In this document: positions 20,457-29,798 of the stretch, piece by piece
How positions within the stretch are numbered: position 1 is the first letter of the stretch
Layout of the letters: each line of letters opens with the position of its first letter
Source: Ectothiorhodospira shaposhnikovii
GTDB taxonomy: Bacteria; Pseudomonadota; Gammaproteobacteria; Ectothiorhodospirales; Ectothiorhodospiraceae
Length of the DNA: 64,000 nt
Direction of reading: 5' to 3'
Assembly: GCF_016584105.1 (NCBI RefSeq)
Contig: NZ_NRSM01000003.1
Span: 117,623-181,622 of the forward strand
Notes under the pieces: generated by a model
Seen by the model: the letters and a program-made list of their open reading frames with translations, nothing else
Told to the model about the DNA's origin: nothing
Database searches by the model: none
Program-made: the position numbers and the translations under genes

Positions 20457-20625
20457 GGCGGCCCCGTCGCCATTGCACCACCCAGGCCAGGGCGATGATG
20501 GTGCCCCAGAGCAGGTAAGGCAGATACCAGGGGGCACCCGAACGGCTCCACCACGCCACCAGCGGCGATGCGAACAGCAGCACGCCGAGCAGGAACAGCA
20601 GCAGTGTCTTGTCCTGGGATGACAT
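20446..20625 (-). CDS. 59-aa two-helix membrane protein coupled to the sensor kinase (CbrX-like)
   Basis: A short ORF starting at the ATG at 20625: MSSQDKTLLLFLLGVLLFAS, then APWYLPYLLWGTIIALAWVV and a basic end (QWRRGRHDL). It encodes two hydrophobic segments and its stop overlaps the start of the kinase gene (ATGATCTCTGA). Pseudomonas cbrA is preceded by a similarly short overlapping ORF, cbrX, that couples translation; I infer the same arrangement here from length, overlap and topology. Tiny proteins of this type are also found before other SLC5-type kinases. Confidence 0.75.
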   Translation of the reverse strand: MSSQDKTLLLFLLGVLLFASPLVAWWSRSGAPWYLPYLLWGTIIALAWVVQWRRGRHDL

Positions 20626-20692
20626 GGGGGATGTCCTGAGGTTGATCCTTCAAACCCGCAAGGATGCAGTATCCGGCCGGCTCAGGCCAGCA

Positions 20693-21553
20693 TCAGGTCC
20701 GGAAGGGCCAGTGCGCCAGGGCGTGATCCAGCAGTGCGGCAGGGGTGGCATCCCGCCAGTCCGGGGGCAGGGGCAGGTGGAGAAACCCCATCACGGCGGC
20801 CAGGTTGGTCAGAGGGGCGGTGCTGTCCACCGCCGGGGCGTGGGTCTGCTTGGAGAGCTTGTCGCCGTTACCGTCCAGCACCAGGGGGTGATGCAGGTAG
20901 ACCGGCGTGGGCAGTGCCAGCAGTCGCTGCAGGTGGATCTGGCGGGGAGTGGAGTCCAGCAGGTCGCTGCCCCGCACCACATGGGTGATGCCCTGAAAGG
21001 CGTCATCCACCACCACCGCCAGCTGGTAGGCCGTGAGTCCGTCGGCACGGCGGATCACAAAGTCACCGATCTCCCGGCCCAGGCACTGGCTGACGAGGCC
21101 ATGGTGGCGGTCGTGGAAGCCGATGGGGTCATCGTGGGTGCGTACCCGCAGGGCACGGGGGACCCGTCCGGGCGCCAGTCCTTGACGGCAGGTGCCGGGA
21201 TAGACCGGGCCTTCCAGTCCGGCGAGGCCGGAGGCGGCGATCTCACGGCGGGTACATCCGCAGTCATAGGCCTGTCCCTTGTGCCGCAGCGCCGTCATGG
21301 CCTCGGCATAGGCCTCAAGGCGGGAACTCTGATAGAGGATGTCTTCGTCCCAGAGCAGGGCATGGGCTTCCAGGGTGCGCAGGATGGCGTCGGCGGCGCC
21401 GGGCTGTTCCCGGGGTGGGTCCAGGTCTTCGATGCGGACCCGCCAGATGCCCTGGTGGGCGCGGGCATCCAGAAAGGAGAAAACGGCGGCGACCAGGGAA
21501 CCCTGATGCAGGGGGCCGGTGGGGGAGGGGGCGAAACGACCGATGTAGGTCAC
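20693..21553 (-). CDS. gluQ: Glutamyl-Q tRNA(Asp) synthetase
   Basis: GluQ-RS glutamylates queuosine at position 34 of tRNA(Asp). It is a truncated GluRS paralogue lacking the anticodon-binding domain, and the 286 residues match. Visible are the N-terminal [15 protein letters not shown] (HIGH-type), the zinc-binding YDCGCTR segment, and KLSKQ (KMSKS-type). It lies downstream of dksA on the same strand, the conserved gammaproteobacterial arrangement, with 91 bases between the genes. Confidence 0.95.
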   Translation of the reverse strand: MTYIGRFAPSPTGPLHQGSLVAAVFSFLDARAHQGIWRVRIEDLDPPREQPGAADAILRTLEAHALLWDEDILYQSSRLEAYAEAMTALRHKGQAYDCGCTRREIAASGLAGLEGPVYPGTCRQGLAPGRVPRALRVRTHDDPIGFHDRHHGLVSQCLGREIGDFVIRRADGLTAYQLAVVVDDAFQGITHVVRGSDLLDSTPRQIHLQRLLALPTPVYLHHPLVLDGNGDKLSKQTHAPAVDSTAPLTNLAAVMGFLHLPLPPDWRDATPAALLDHALAHWPFRT

Positions 21554-21644
21554 GGATGACCGGCAGATAAGACCCTCCCGTGGCAGGGCGGCACCTGCTC
21601 ACGGGAAGGTGTTGTCAGTCCTGTTGCCTTGGCTGGCCGCGCCA

Positions 21645-22100
21645 TCAGGCCATCTGCTTTTCCTTGATTTCCTGCAGGGTCTTGCAGTCGATGCACAGGG
21701 TGGCGGTGGGGCGGGCTTCCAGACGGCGGATACCGATTTCCACGCCGCAGGCCTCGCAGTAACCGTAGTCGCCGCTTTCGATGTCCTTGAGGGCTTCGTC
21801 GATCTTGCGGATCAGCTTGCGTTCCCGGTCGCGGGTGCGCAGTTCCAGGCTGAACTCCTCCTCCTGGGTGGCGCGGTCGGCCGGGTCGGCAAAGTTGGCG
21901 GCATCTTCCTTCATGTGGCCCACGGTGCGGTCCACTTCTTCCATCAGGTCCTGCTTCCAGGCCAGCAAAATGGCGCGGAAGTGATCCTTCTGGGGCTTGC
22001 ACATGTACTCCTCGCCCTCGGCCGGCTGGTAGGGGGCGATACCCTGACCTGACTGGGAAAGACTGCCGGAACCGTTTGGCGTACTCTTGCTGGAGGCCAT
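21645..22100 (-). CDS. dksA: RNA polymerase-binding transcription factor DksA
   Basis: DksA binds the RNA polymerase secondary channel and, with ppGpp, mediates the stringent response. The coiled-coil tip carries the acidic DPAD motif (FADPADRATQEE). The C-terminal zinc finger is complete (CEAC ... CIDC). I chose the ATG at 22100 (MASSKSTPNG, 151 residues); an upstream codon at 22124 would add eight residues. The N-terminal 30 residues are low-complexity (Ser, Gly, Gln). It is cotranscribed with gluQ. Confidence 0.96.
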   Translation of the reverse strand: MASSKSTPNGSGSLSQSGQGIAPYQPAEGEEYMCKPQKDHFRAILLAWKQDLMEEVDRTVGHMKEDAANFADPADRATQEEEFSLELRTRDRERKLIRKIDEALKDIESGDYGYCEACGVEIGIRRLEARPTATLCIDCKTLQEIKEKQMA

Positions 22101-22239
22101 CGCTCGCAAACTCCTGAGTGTCAAAAGGCGAGTCTAGATACCAGAGAATCGGGTGGGACGCAAGCAAAAGGCCCGGGAAAAAGGCCGGATTTCCGCCCGG
22201 CGGAGTCCGCGAAAATGATGATCACCACGGGGAGGCAGC

Positions 22240-22998
22240 ATGTCTGATCTGAAGGCTCTGATATTCGATGTGGACGGCACTCTGGCGGATACGGAGCGGG
22301 ATGGCCATCGCCCCGCCTTCAATGCCGCCTTTCGGGAGATGGGTCTGGACTGGGACTGGAGCGTGCCGCTCTATGGCCGGCTGTTGCAGGTGGCCGGCGG
22401 CAAGGAGCGGATTCGCCATTACCTGGATGCGTTCGCACCGGAGTTCACGCCGCCCGCTGACCTGGACCGTTTCATTGGTGATCTGCATGCCCGCAAGACT
22501 CGCCACTTCGTGGACATGCTGGAGCGGGGCGGGATTCCGTTGCGGCCTGGGGTCATGCGGCTGATTGAACAGGCCCGCTCGACGGGTGTGATGCTGGCGA
22601 TCGCCACCACCACGTCACTGACCAATGTGGAAGCCCTGTTGCGGGCCAATCTGGGCGAGGCGTCGGTGGGGTGGTTTCGGGTGATCGGTGCCGGCGACGT
22701 GGTGCCAGCGAAGAAACCTGCGCCCGATATCTATCATCACGTGCTGGAACGTCTGGATCTGCCGGCCCGGCATTGCGTGGCCATCGAGGATTCCTCCCAG
22801 GGACTGCGGGCCTCGCAAGGGGCGGGGATTGCCACGTTGATCACGGTGAGCGGATATACGGTGGAGGATGATTTTTCCGGGGCCACCGCGGTACTGGAGC
22901 ATCTGGGAGAGCCTGGGATGCCGGGGCGGGTGATTCAGGGACGGGGGCCGGAGAACGGAATCGTCGATATCCGTTATCTGGAGGCCCTGCTTCCCTGA
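22240..22998 (+). CDS. cbbY: HAD-superfamily sugar phosphatase, CbbY-type
   Basis: A 252-residue HAD-IA hydrolase. Motif I is FDVDGTLADTE, the downstream segment GLDWDWSVPLYGRLLQVAGG is typical of CbbY, and motif IV is VAIEDSSQG. CbbY enzymes remove xylulose-1,5-bisphosphate, an inhibitory Rubisco by-product, which hints at a Calvin cycle in this organism. No other Calvin-cycle gene is in the window. A GGGGAGG ribosome-binding site precedes the ATG. Its stop is four bases from that of the convergent xseA. Confidence 0.88.
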   Translation: MSDLKALIFDVDGTLADTERDGHRPAFNAAFREMGLDWDWSVPLYGRLLQVAGGKERIRHYLDAFAPEFTPPADLDRFIGDLHARKTRHFVDMLERGGIPLRPGVMRLIEQARSTGVMLAIATTTSLTNVEALLRANLGEASVGWFRVIGAGDVVPAKKPAPDIYHHVLERLDLPARHCVAIEDSSQGLRASQGAGIATLITVSGYTVEDDFSGATAVLEHLGEPGMPGRVIQGRGPENGIVDIRYLEALLP

Positions 22999-23002
22999 TC
23001 AA

Positions 23003-24397
23003 TCATTCCACCCGGCACCACAGCCGACCCTGGGCAAGGCGGGCTTCCAGACGCTCTCCGGATTTCACCTGTTCCGGGGTACGAATGGCCCGGCCCTCGG
23101 CACTGAGCAGGATGCTGTACCCCCGCCCCAGGGTGGCCAGGGGACTCACCGCATGCAGGGTGCGGGCCTGCAAGGATACCCGGCCACTCAGGCGTTCCAG
23201 GCGAAGGGCCATGGCACGCTCCAGGCGCAGGGCCAGGTCCTGCCGCTGATGCACCATGCCGGTCAGGCGGGTCCGGGGAGAACAGCGCCCCAGACGGGTC
23301 CACAGATGGGCCAGCTCGATGCGTTGCTCCCGAAGCCGTCGCCACAAGGCCCGGCGCAGTCGCAATTCCAGTTCATCCAGGCGCTGGGCCCGGGCCTGCA
23401 GGCGCCGCTCGGGGTGCTGATGCCGCAGCCGCTGCTCCAGGATTTGCACTCGCTGGCCGCACGTCAGCAGCCGACGGGAAAAACGTTCACACAGCAGTCG
23501 CTCCAGCTGATTCACCCGCTGCAGCAGTTCGCCGCCGTCGGGACTGACCAGTTCGGCGGCCACCGACGGGGTGGGTGCGCGGTGATCGGCCGCCAGGTCG
23601 GCAATGGTGATGTCCGTTTCATGGCCGATGCCGCTGACCACGGGGATGGGGCAGGCACGGATGGCACGGGCCACGACCTCCTCGTTGAAAGCCCACAGGT
23701 CCTCCAGCGAGCCACCGCCCCGGGCCAGAATCAGCACGTCACAGTCCCCCCGGGCCGCGGCGACCTCAAGCGCCTCGGCGATGCGCGGCGCCGCCTCGCT
23801 CCCTTGTACCGGTACGGGATAAACCATCACGGGCAACGCCGGGAAGCGGCGCTTGAGGACCGCCAGGATATCCCGGATGGCCGCGCCGGTGGCGGAGGTG
23901 ATCACCCCCACGCAACGGGGAAAACGGGGCAGAGGGCGTTTGAAGGCGGGGTCGAACAGTCCTTCCGCCTCCAGCCGGCGATGCAGTGCCTCGAAGGCAC
24001 GTCGCAGGGCACCATCCCCGGCTTCCTCCATGTGCTCGACGATGAGCTGATAGTCACCCCGGGGCACATAGAGGCTGACCCGTGCCCGGGCCAGTACCTG
24101 CATGCCGTCCCGGGGACGAAAACGCACTCCCTGGGCCCGGTTGCGAAACAGGGCGCAACGCACCTGGGCCCCTTCATCCTTGAGAGAGAAATACCAGTGG
24201 CCGGAGGCAGGGCGCGCCAGATTGGACAGCTCTCCTTCCACCCACAACAGGGCAAAGCCGCTTTCAATGTGTCCCTGCACCGCCTGATTCAGGCGGGAGA
24301 CGCTGTAAATCTCTGGTTCCGGGACCTGGGCAGGCAAGGCAGGTACTCCGTGGTTGAGGAAAATAACCGGGAACCATGCCATGGAAACCGGCGTCAT
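23003..24397 (-). CDS. xseA: Exodeoxyribonuclease VII large subunit
   Basis: ExoVII degrades single-stranded DNA from both ends. The protein has the N-terminal OB domain ([20 protein letters not shown]), the catalytic domain with [12 protein letters not shown] and [17 protein letters not shown], a long helical region and the C-terminal LGRGYSIL motif. With the ATG at 24397 it is 464 residues. Conservation begins at about residue 28, so a start closer in is possible: ATG 24379, or TTG 24337, which has a well-placed GGAG. It is divergent from guaB. Confidence 0.93.
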   Translation of the reverse strand: MTPVSMAWFPVIFLNHGVPALPAQVPEPEIYSVSRLNQAVQGHIESGFALLWVEGELSNLARPASGHWYFSLKDEGAQVRCALFRNRAQGVRFRPRDGMQVLARARVSLYVPRGDYQLIVEHMEEAGDGALRRAFEALHRRLEAEGLFDPAFKRPLPRFPRCVGVITSATGAAIRDILAVLKRRFPALPVMVYPVPVQGSEAAPRIAEALEVAAARGDCDVLILARGGGSLEDLWAFNEEVVARAIRACPIPVVSGIGHETDITIADLAADHRAPTPSVAAELVSPDGGELLQRVNQLERLLCERFSRRLLTCGQRVQILEQRLRHQHPERRLQARAQRLDELELRLRRALWRRLREQRIELAHLWTRLGRCSPRTRLTGMVHQRQDLALRLERAMALRLERLSGRVSLQARTLHAVSPLATLGRGYSILLSAEGRAIRTPEQVKSGERLEARLAQGRLWCRVE

Positions 24398-24423
24398 ATC
24401 CAGTCCCCCCAGGAATGGTCGGG

Positions 24424-24452
24424 TTTACCCCATCCGGGTGCCTCTCTATAAT
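24424..24452 (+). promoter_or_regulatory. Predicted sigma-70 promoter of guaBA
   Basis: TTTACC (24424-24429), a 17-base spacer and a perfect TATAAT (24447-24452), ending 36 bases before the guaB start codon. The promoter would overlap or adjoin the 5' end of the divergent xseA gene, depending on the xseA start. Confidence 0.7.
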
Positions 24453-24488
24453 TGGCCGATTCACCAATACCTCCCCCCGAGACATATC

Positions 24489-25949
24489 ATGCGCATCGTC
24501 CAGGAAGCCCTCACCTTCGACGACGTCCTCCTGGTCCCCGCCCATTCGGCGGTGCTTCCCAGAGACGTGGACCTTACCACTCGCCTCACCCGCGACATCA
24601 CCCTGAACATCCCCCTGGTCTCCGCCGCCATGGATACGGTCACCGAGGCCCGCCTGGCCATCGCCATCGCCCAGGAGGGGGGCATCGGCATCGTACACAA
24701 GAATATGAGCATCGAGGCTCAGGCCCAGCAGGTACGTCAGGTCAAGAAGTACGAAAGCGGTGTCATCAGCGACCCCATCACCGTCACCCCGGATACCAGT
24801 ATCCGTGACGTGCTGGCCATCACCCGTGCCAATTCCATCTCCGGTGTTCCGGTGGTCAAGGGTGTCGACCTGGTGGGCATCGTCACCAGTCGTGACCTGC
24901 GTTTCGAAACCCGCATGGATTCTCCGGTGTCCGAGATCATGACACCCAAGGATCGCCTGGTGACCGTCCGCGAAGGGGCGAGCCGCGAAGAAGTCCAGCA
25001 TTTGTTGCACAAGCACCGCATCGAAAAGGTGCTGGTGGTGAACGATCACTTCCACCTGCGGGGCATGATCACCGTCAAGGACATCCAGAAGTCCACCGAC
25101 TTCCCCAGTGCCTGCAAGGACGACCGTGGTCGGCTGCGGGTGGGGGCGGCCTTGGGCGTGGGTGCCGGTACTGAGGAACGCTGCGCCGCGCTGGTGGAAG
25201 CCGGGGTGGACGTGGTGGTGGTGGATACCGCCCACGGCCATTCCCAGGGCGTGCTCGACCGGGTGGCCTGGGTGAAGAAGACCTATCCGGAGGTCCAGGT
25301 CATCGGCGGCAACATCGCCACCGCCGAGGCAGCCCGTGCCCTGGCACAGGCGGGCGCGGATGCCGTCAAGGTGGGCATCGGCCCCGGCTCCATCTGCACC
25401 ACCCGTATCGTGGCCGGCGTGGGCGTACCCCAGATGACCGCCATCGACAACGTGCGCCAGGCCCTGGAAGGTACGGGCGTGCCCCTGATCGCCGACGGCG
25501 GCGTGCGCTTCTCCGGCGATTTTGCCAAGGCCATCGCCGGTGGTGCCCACTGCGTCATGCTGGGCAGCCTGTTTGCCGGTACCGAAGAGGCGCCCGGTGA
25601 AGTGGAGCTGTATCAGGGCCGTTCCTACAAGTCCTACCGGGGCATGGGTTCCCTGGGCGCCATGCAGCAGGGCTCCTCGGACCGTTATTTCCAGGAAAGC
25701 AGCGGCGTGGTGGACAAGCTGGTGCCGGAAGGCATCGAGGGTCGCGTCCCCTACAAGGGCACCATCGTGGCCATCATCCATCAGCTGGTGGGCGGACTGC
25801 GTTCCTCCATGGGCTATGTGGGCTGCAGCAACATCGACGAGATGCGGACCCGTCCCGGTTTCGTGCGGGTCACCTCGGCGGGGATGCGTGAAAGTCACGT
25901 CCATGACGTGACCATCACCAAGGAAGCCCCCAACTACCGGATGGATTGA
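24489..25949 (+). CDS. guaB: IMP dehydrogenase
   Basis: GuaB oxidises IMP to XMP, the first committed step of GMP synthesis. The ATG at 24489 ([18 protein letters not shown]) matches the family N-terminus; the frame extends upstream only as an accident. A CBS pair occupies about residues 95-205, the catalytic Cys is in GPGSICTTR, and [10 protein letters not shown] follows. The length, 486 residues, is normal. It forms the guaBA operon: guaA starts within a few bases. Confidence 0.97.
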   Translation: MRIVQEALTFDDVLLVPAHSAVLPRDVDLTTRLTRDITLNIPLVSAAMDTVTEARLAIAIAQEGGIGIVHKNMSIEAQAQQVRQVKKYESGVISDPITVTPDTSIRDVLAITRANSISGVPVVKGVDLVGIVTSRDLRFETRMDSPVSEIMTPKDRLVTVREGASREEVQHLLHKHRIEKVLVVNDHFHLRGMITVKDIQKSTDFPSACKDDRGRLRVGAALGVGAGTEERCAALVEAGVDVVVVDTAHGHSQGVLDRVAWVKKTYPEVQVIGGNIATAEAARALAQAGADAVKVGIGPGSICTTRIVAGVGVPQMTAIDNVRQALEGTGVPLIADGGVRFSGDFAKAIAGGAHCVMLGSLFAGTEEAPGEVELYQGRSYKSYRGMGSLGAMQQGSSDRYFQESSGVVDKLVPEGIEGRVPYKGTIVAIIHQLVGGLRSSMGYVGCSNIDEMRTRPGFVRVTSAGMRESHVHDVTITKEAPNYRMD

Positions 25950-25954
25950 AGAAG

Positions 25955-27541
25955 ATGCCCCTGTCTGCCCCGGATATTCACGCCCATCGCATTCTCATCA
26001 TCGATTTCGGCTCCCAGTACACCCAGCTCATCGCCCGGCGGGTGCGGGAGTCCGGGGTCTATTCCGAGATCCACCCCTGGGACATGGACGCCGCCGCCGT
26101 GCGCGACTTCAACCCCAGCGGCATCATCCTCTCCGGTGGCCCGGAATCCGTGATCGAAAGCGATCCGCCCCGCGCTCCCCAGTGCGTGTTCGAACTGGGG
26201 GTGCCGGTGCTGGGCATCTGCTACGGCATGCAGACCATGGCGGCCCAACTCGGCGGGCGGGTCGAGAGTTCCGATCATCGGGAGTTTGGCTATGCCCAGG
26301 TCCGGGCCCACGGCCATACCCGCCTGCTGACGGACATCGAAGACCACACCAGCCCCGAAGGCCATGGCCTGCTGGATGTCTGGATGTCCCATGGTGACCG
26401 GGTCTGCGCCCTGCCGGAAGGCTTCTCCCTGATGGCCTCCACGGACTCGGCCCCCATGGCCGGCATGGCCGACGAGGCGCGTCGCTTCTACGGCGTTCAG
26501 TTCCATCCCGAGGTGACCCATACCCGCCAGGGGCAGCGCATCCTGTCCCGCTTCGTCCATGACATCTGCGGTTGCGAAAACCTCTGGACCGCCGGCAACA
26601 TCATCGATGACATGATCCATCGGGTGCGGGAGCAGGTGGGCACCGACGAGGTCATCCTGGGCCTGTCCGGTGGCGTGGATTCCTCCGTGGTGGGTGCCCT
26701 GCTGCACAAGGCCATCGGTGACCAGCTCACCTGCGTGTTCGTCGATACCGGTCTTTTGCGTCTCCATGAAGGGGACCAGGTCATGGCCACCTTTGCCCGC
26801 CACATGGGCGTGCGGGTGATCCGGGTGGATGCGGAAGCCCGTTTCCTTGAGGCACTGGCCGGGGAGTCGGATCCGGAAGCCAAGCGCAAGATCATCGGTC
26901 GTCTGTTCGTCGAGGTCTTCGACGAAGAGGCCGCCAAGCTCAAGAATGCCCGCTGGCTGGCCCAGGGCACCATCTATCCCGATGTGATCGAGTCCGCCGG
27001 TTCCAAGACCGGCAAGGCCCATGTGATCAAGTCCCATCACAACGTGGGCGGCCTGCCGGAGACCATGAAGATGGGTCTGGTGGAGCCGTTGCGGGAACTG
27101 TTCAAGGACGAGGTGCGGCGCATCGGCGTGGAGCTGGGGCTGCCGTCGGAGATGGTCTACCGGCATCCCTTCCCGGGGCCGGGGCTGGGTGTGCGCATCC
27201 TGGGTGAGGTCACCAAGCCCTACGCGGACCTGCTGCGCCAGGCGGATCACATCTTTATTGAGGAACTGCGCAGTGCCGACCTGTATGACCAGGTGTCCCA
27301 GGCCTTTGCGGTCTTTTTGCCGGTGAAATCCGTCGGCGTGATGGGAGACGGTCGCCGCTATGACTATGTGGTGGCCCTGCGCGCCGTCGAGACCATCGAC
27401 TTCATGACCGCCCGCTGGGCGCACCTGCCTTACGAGTTCCTGGACAAGGTCTCGCGGCGCATCATCAATGAAGTGAAGGGCATTTCCCGCGTGGTCTACG
27501 ACATCTCCGGCAAGCCGCCGGCGACGATTGAGTGGGAGTGA
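25955..27541 (+). CDS. guaA: GMP synthase (glutamine-hydrolysing)
   Basis: GuaA aminates XMP to GMP. The N-terminal class I amidotransferase has the nucleophile Cys in GICYGMQ and the His/Glu pair in [11 protein letters not shown]. The PP-loop ATPase is marked by [11 protein letters not shown], and the C-terminal dimer domain ends with the usual PPATIEWE. The ATG at 25955 gives 528 residues; a TTG at 25946 overlapping the guaB stop would add three. The 3' end of guaA is a well-known insertion site for integrative elements, and an integrase remnant lies directly downstream here. Confidence 0.97.
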   Translation: MPLSAPDIHAHRILIIDFGSQYTQLIARRVRESGVYSEIHPWDMDAAAVRDFNPSGIILSGGPESVIESDPPRAPQCVFELGVPVLGICYGMQTMAAQLGGRVESSDHREFGYAQVRAHGHTRLLTDIEDHTSPEGHGLLDVWMSHGDRVCALPEGFSLMASTDSAPMAGMADEARRFYGVQFHPEVTHTRQGQRILSRFVHDICGCENLWTAGNIIDDMIHRVREQVGTDEVILGLSGGVDSSVVGALLHKAIGDQLTCVFVDTGLLRLHEGDQVMATFARHMGVRVIRVDAEARFLEALAGESDPEAKRKIIGRLFVEVFDEEAAKLKNARWLAQGTIYPDVIESAGSKTGKAHVIKSHHNVGGLPETMKMGLVEPLRELFKDEVRRIGVELGLPSEMVYRHPFPGPGLGVRILGEVTKPYADLLRQADHIFIEELRSADLYDQVSQAFAVFLPVKSVGVMGDGRRYDYVVALRAVETIDFMTARWAHLPYEFLDKVSRRIINEVKGISRVVYDISGKPPATIEWE

Positions 27542-27716
27542 ATTGACGTCCTTCGAGGACTATCGCCAGCTATCGAAAGAAAGTCGTAACGTGTTGATTA
27601 TTTGAGAAAATACGTCACGGCAACTATCGGTGGCTATCGCCGGCCAGCAAAACAGGTTGACGGCAGCGCTGACGGTAAGAATCGAGGCCGGATTAAGACA
27701 TTCTCGTTCACTATTC

Positions 27717-27747
27717 AGACTTTTACCGTCTTTGACGGTAAAAGTCT
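27717..27747. repeat. Perfect hairpin within the integrase-remnant region
   Basis: A 14-bp perfect inverted repeat (27717-27730 against 27734-27747, loop TTT). Its stem core is TTTTACCGTC/GACGGTAAAA. It lies in the degraded segment between the guaA stop and the recognisable integrase sequence, and could be a remnant of an attachment-site arm or of a transposon end. Confidence 0.5.
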
Positions 27748-28217
27748 TCTCGGAAATGCTTGTTTTACAAGGCTTTCCGGGCATCAGCAAGTCTCCAGGT
27801 CCTTTTCGCTGGCGATGGCGTGTGAACTGCTCCGCGCCACTTGGAATGAGGTTGATTTCGAACGTGCGACCTGGACGATCCCGAAGCAGCGGATGAAGGG
27901 GCGTAATCCGCATGTGGTCTATCTGTCACGCCAGGCACTCGCCATCTTCGTCCAACTCCACGCCTGTGTGGCGGGCTCGCAATTTGTTTCCCCGTCTCGT
28001 TACGATCCAGGACGCTGCATGTCCAATGCGACCCTGAATCGGGTCACCCGGCTTGTCGTAGAGGCTGCAAAATCCAAAGGGCTACCGCTTGACCCATTCA
28101 CTGTCCATGACCTGCGCCGCACCGGCTCGACGCTGCTGAATGAAATCGGCTTAAACCGTGACTGGATCGAAAAATGCCTGGCACACGAGGACGGGCGTTC
28201 CTCGCGCTCGGTTAACA

Positions 28218-28253
28218 GACCGGCAAGGTTGTCATTTGACAACCTTGCCGGTC
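28218..28253. repeat. Perfect 17-bp inverted repeat with a 2-base loop at the integrase truncation point
   Basis: Arms 28218-28234 and 28237-28253 are perfect reverse complements with only TT between them; the core is CCGGCAAGGTTGTCA. The repeat begins exactly where integrase similarity ends and lies 22 bases upstream of the next ORF. It could be an operator for that gene pair, a cruciform breakpoint or a transposon end. Confidence 0.6.
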
Positions 28254-28275
28254 ACCCCCATACTGGAGACCACTG

Positions 28276-28551
28276 ATGGCTCGTCCTTCTCATCCGAAGA
28301 AAGAGGTCGAGGAAGCTCTCAGGCACGCCGAAGGGCAGGGCTGGCGCGTCGAAGTCGGTGGTAGCCATGCCTGGGGGCGGATTTACTGCCCATACAACGA
28401 CGAGGAATGCCGCTGCGGCGAGTTCTGTATCACCAGCGTATGGAGCACGCCGAAGAATCCAGCCAACCACGCCCGCGCTTTGAGGCGCGTCGTGGACAAC
28501 TGCACCACGCATCGCAAGCAGAGTGAGGTTGATGACGGTGCCAAGGAGTAG
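28276..28551 (+). CDS. Small Cys-rich protein of unknown function, upstream partner of a HTH protein
   Basis: A 91-residue protein: EALRHAEGQGWRVEVGGSHAWGRIYC followed by a cysteine cluster (ECRCGEFC) and a C-terminal helix. The alpha-beta-beta order and the glycine-flanked GSH are reminiscent of HicA-type mRNA interferases, but the extra cysteines are not typical. It is followed after four bases by an HTH protein. A toxin-antitoxin pair is a possible but unproven reading. A GGAG motif is next to the start. Confidence 0.6.
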   Translation: MARPSHPKKEVEEALRHAEGQGWRVEVGGSHAWGRIYCPYNDEECRCGEFCITSVWSTPKNPANHARALRRVVDNCTTHRKQSEVDDGAKE

Positions 28552-28555
28552 CGCG

Positions 28556-29080
28556 ATGGAGTACACCTTCACCCTGAAATATCAGCTTACTGACGGCGAT
28601 AGCGACCTGGATGTGCTGGTCGAACGCTTAGGCGAAGCCGGCTGCGACGATGCCTTGGTCGGCATCGGCCAGCCGGGCCGCCTGGCGCTGGAGTTCACCC
28701 GCGAGGCAACCAATGCGGAGGAAGCCGTGCGCAGCGCGCTGGCCGACGTGCGCCGCGCTGTGCCATCGGCACGGCTGATCGAAGTGGCGCCGGATCTCGT
28801 TGGGTTGACTGATGTGGCTGAAATTGTCGGCGTATCGAGGCAGAACATGCGCAAGCTGATGCTGGCCCATCCGGGCAGCTTCCCGGCGCCGGTGCATGAA
28901 GGCAGTGCGTCGATCTGGCATCTGGCGGATGTGCTGGCCTGGTTGGATGCCAAGGGCAGTTATGCGCTGGCCAAGGACGTGCTGGATGTGGCGCGGGTGG
29001 CCTTGCAGGTCAACGTGGCGAAGGAGGTTCGGCGGCTGCCGCGCTCGGCGTCCAAGGAGCTGAAAGCCTTGGTTGGTTGA
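28556..29080 (+). CDS. Helix-turn-helix DNA-binding protein of an integrative element
   Basis: A 174-residue protein with an N-terminal alpha/beta domain (about 1-80, FTLKYQLTDGDSDLDVLVER) and an AlpA/MerR-like helix-turn-helix (GLTDVAEIVGVSRQNMRKLM), then IWHLADVLAWLDAKG. The start at 28556 has an AAGGAG ribosome-binding site and follows the upstream stop directly, so the two are one operon. The N-terminal domain has the size of a HicB-like regulatory domain, which would fit an antitoxin/repressor for the upstream protein. A terminator follows. Confidence 0.7.
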   Translation: MEYTFTLKYQLTDGDSDLDVLVERLGEAGCDDALVGIGQPGRLALEFTREATNAEEAVRSALADVRRAVPSARLIEVAPDLVGLTDVAEIVGVSRQNMRKLMLAHPGSFPAPVHEGSASIWHLADVLAWLDAKGSYALAKDVLDVARVALQVNVAKEVRRLPRSASKELKALVG

Positions 29081-29110
29081 GAGCCGTTACCCGGCTTCAT
29101 GTCTCGCTCG

Positions 29111-29136
29111 AACCCGCCCGAACAGGGCGGGTTTTT
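29111..29136 (+). terminator. Rho-independent terminator after the HTH gene
   Basis: AACCCGCCC (29111-29119), loop GAACA and GGGCGGGTT (29125-29133), followed by TTT, 30 bases after the stop codon. A perfect 9-bp GC-rich stem with a T-run. Confidence 0.85.
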
Positions 29137-29294
29137 CGTAGATGGACATCCGGTTTGGAGGTGCTGCTGCGAGGCGCTTGCTTTCGTTCTTCCACCCGCG
29201 CTTCTACTTCGGCCAAGTCCCATACGACGCAGCGTGGCGTCAGGTTGAAGCGGTCTTGGAAGGCAAAGAAAGGCGACCCACCAAACATCAACTG

Positions 29295-29762
29295 CTATGT
29301 TGCATGTGAAATCTGAAAGGAGTCATGCAAAGAGTTTTTTCCGATGCCGTACATCGCTGGTACTTCCTGCGTTAAGGCAGCCCAGTCATTCAGAAGTACC
29401 TGAGCGTCTTTCAGGCGCAGGATATTGTCGAGCAGCGTACCGCGCTCCAGGCTCAACGCACGTGATCCGGTACGGATGGTGCGCAGGTAGAGGAAGCCTA
29501 TCGCCCGCTTGACCTTGGTGGGAATCGACCTGGGATCGGCGTCATCATCGTCGCCTTTCAGATAGCCGGCATTGCGGAAGTCGAACTCCTCAACGGGCGG
29601 AGTTCGGTTCAGGCGATCCGGTCCAAGCACGAGATCGAGTGCTTCGCAGATAGTGCTTTTGCCGACGTTGTTGCCGCCAATCAAGAGCGTATGCCCTGAG
29701 AAATAAAGTTCCGCTTCCTTGATGCCGCGGAAGTTCTCTATCTGCAACCGTGAAACGCGCAT
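29295..29762 (-). pseudogene. OLD-family ATP-dependent endonuclease, N-terminal fragment with internal deletion
   Basis: The frame begins MRVSRLQIENFRGIKEAEL and carries Walker A IGGNNVGKST, typical of OLD/RecF-like ATPases. At about residue 85 the sequence jumps from SIPTKVK to RAIGFLYLRTIRTGSRALSLERG, a segment that in full-length relatives lies further on, and it ends after 155 residues with an unrelated tail. ABC signature, Walker B and TOPRIM parts are missing, so no activity is expected. It is on the same strand as the AbiE genes and 36 bases downstream of them. Confidence 0.75.
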
Positions 29763-29798
29763 GGTTCCCCCGGAAAATGCTTGTTGATGTTGTTGTCG

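Larger units (their letters stand above)
27602..28276 (+). pseudogene. Tyrosine recombinase (P4-type integrase) C-terminal remnant
   Basis: Similarity to integrases starts about 180 bases into this frame, at ACELLRATWNEVDFERATW. The catalytic HxxR box is clear (PFTVHDLRRTGSTLLNE), and DWIEKCLAHED is typical of P4-like integrases. The N-terminal arm-binding and core-binding domains are absent, the first catalytic Arg context is lost, and after GRSSRSVN the sequence diverges so that no nucleophilic Tyr remains. The open frame upstream of the match is probably unrelated. It sits 60-250 bases after the guaA stop, as expected for an element inserted at that gene. Confidence 0.85.

Noticed and set aside
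24264..27424. Minus-strand open frames of about 500 codons opposite guaB and guaA
   Set aside because: Low-complexity translations opposite two fully conserved enzymes; shadows.
27690..27699. GGATTAAGAC, identical to the last ten bases of the CRISPR repeat
   Set aside because: A single 10-base match is within chance for this window size and no further repeat-like sequence surrounds it.
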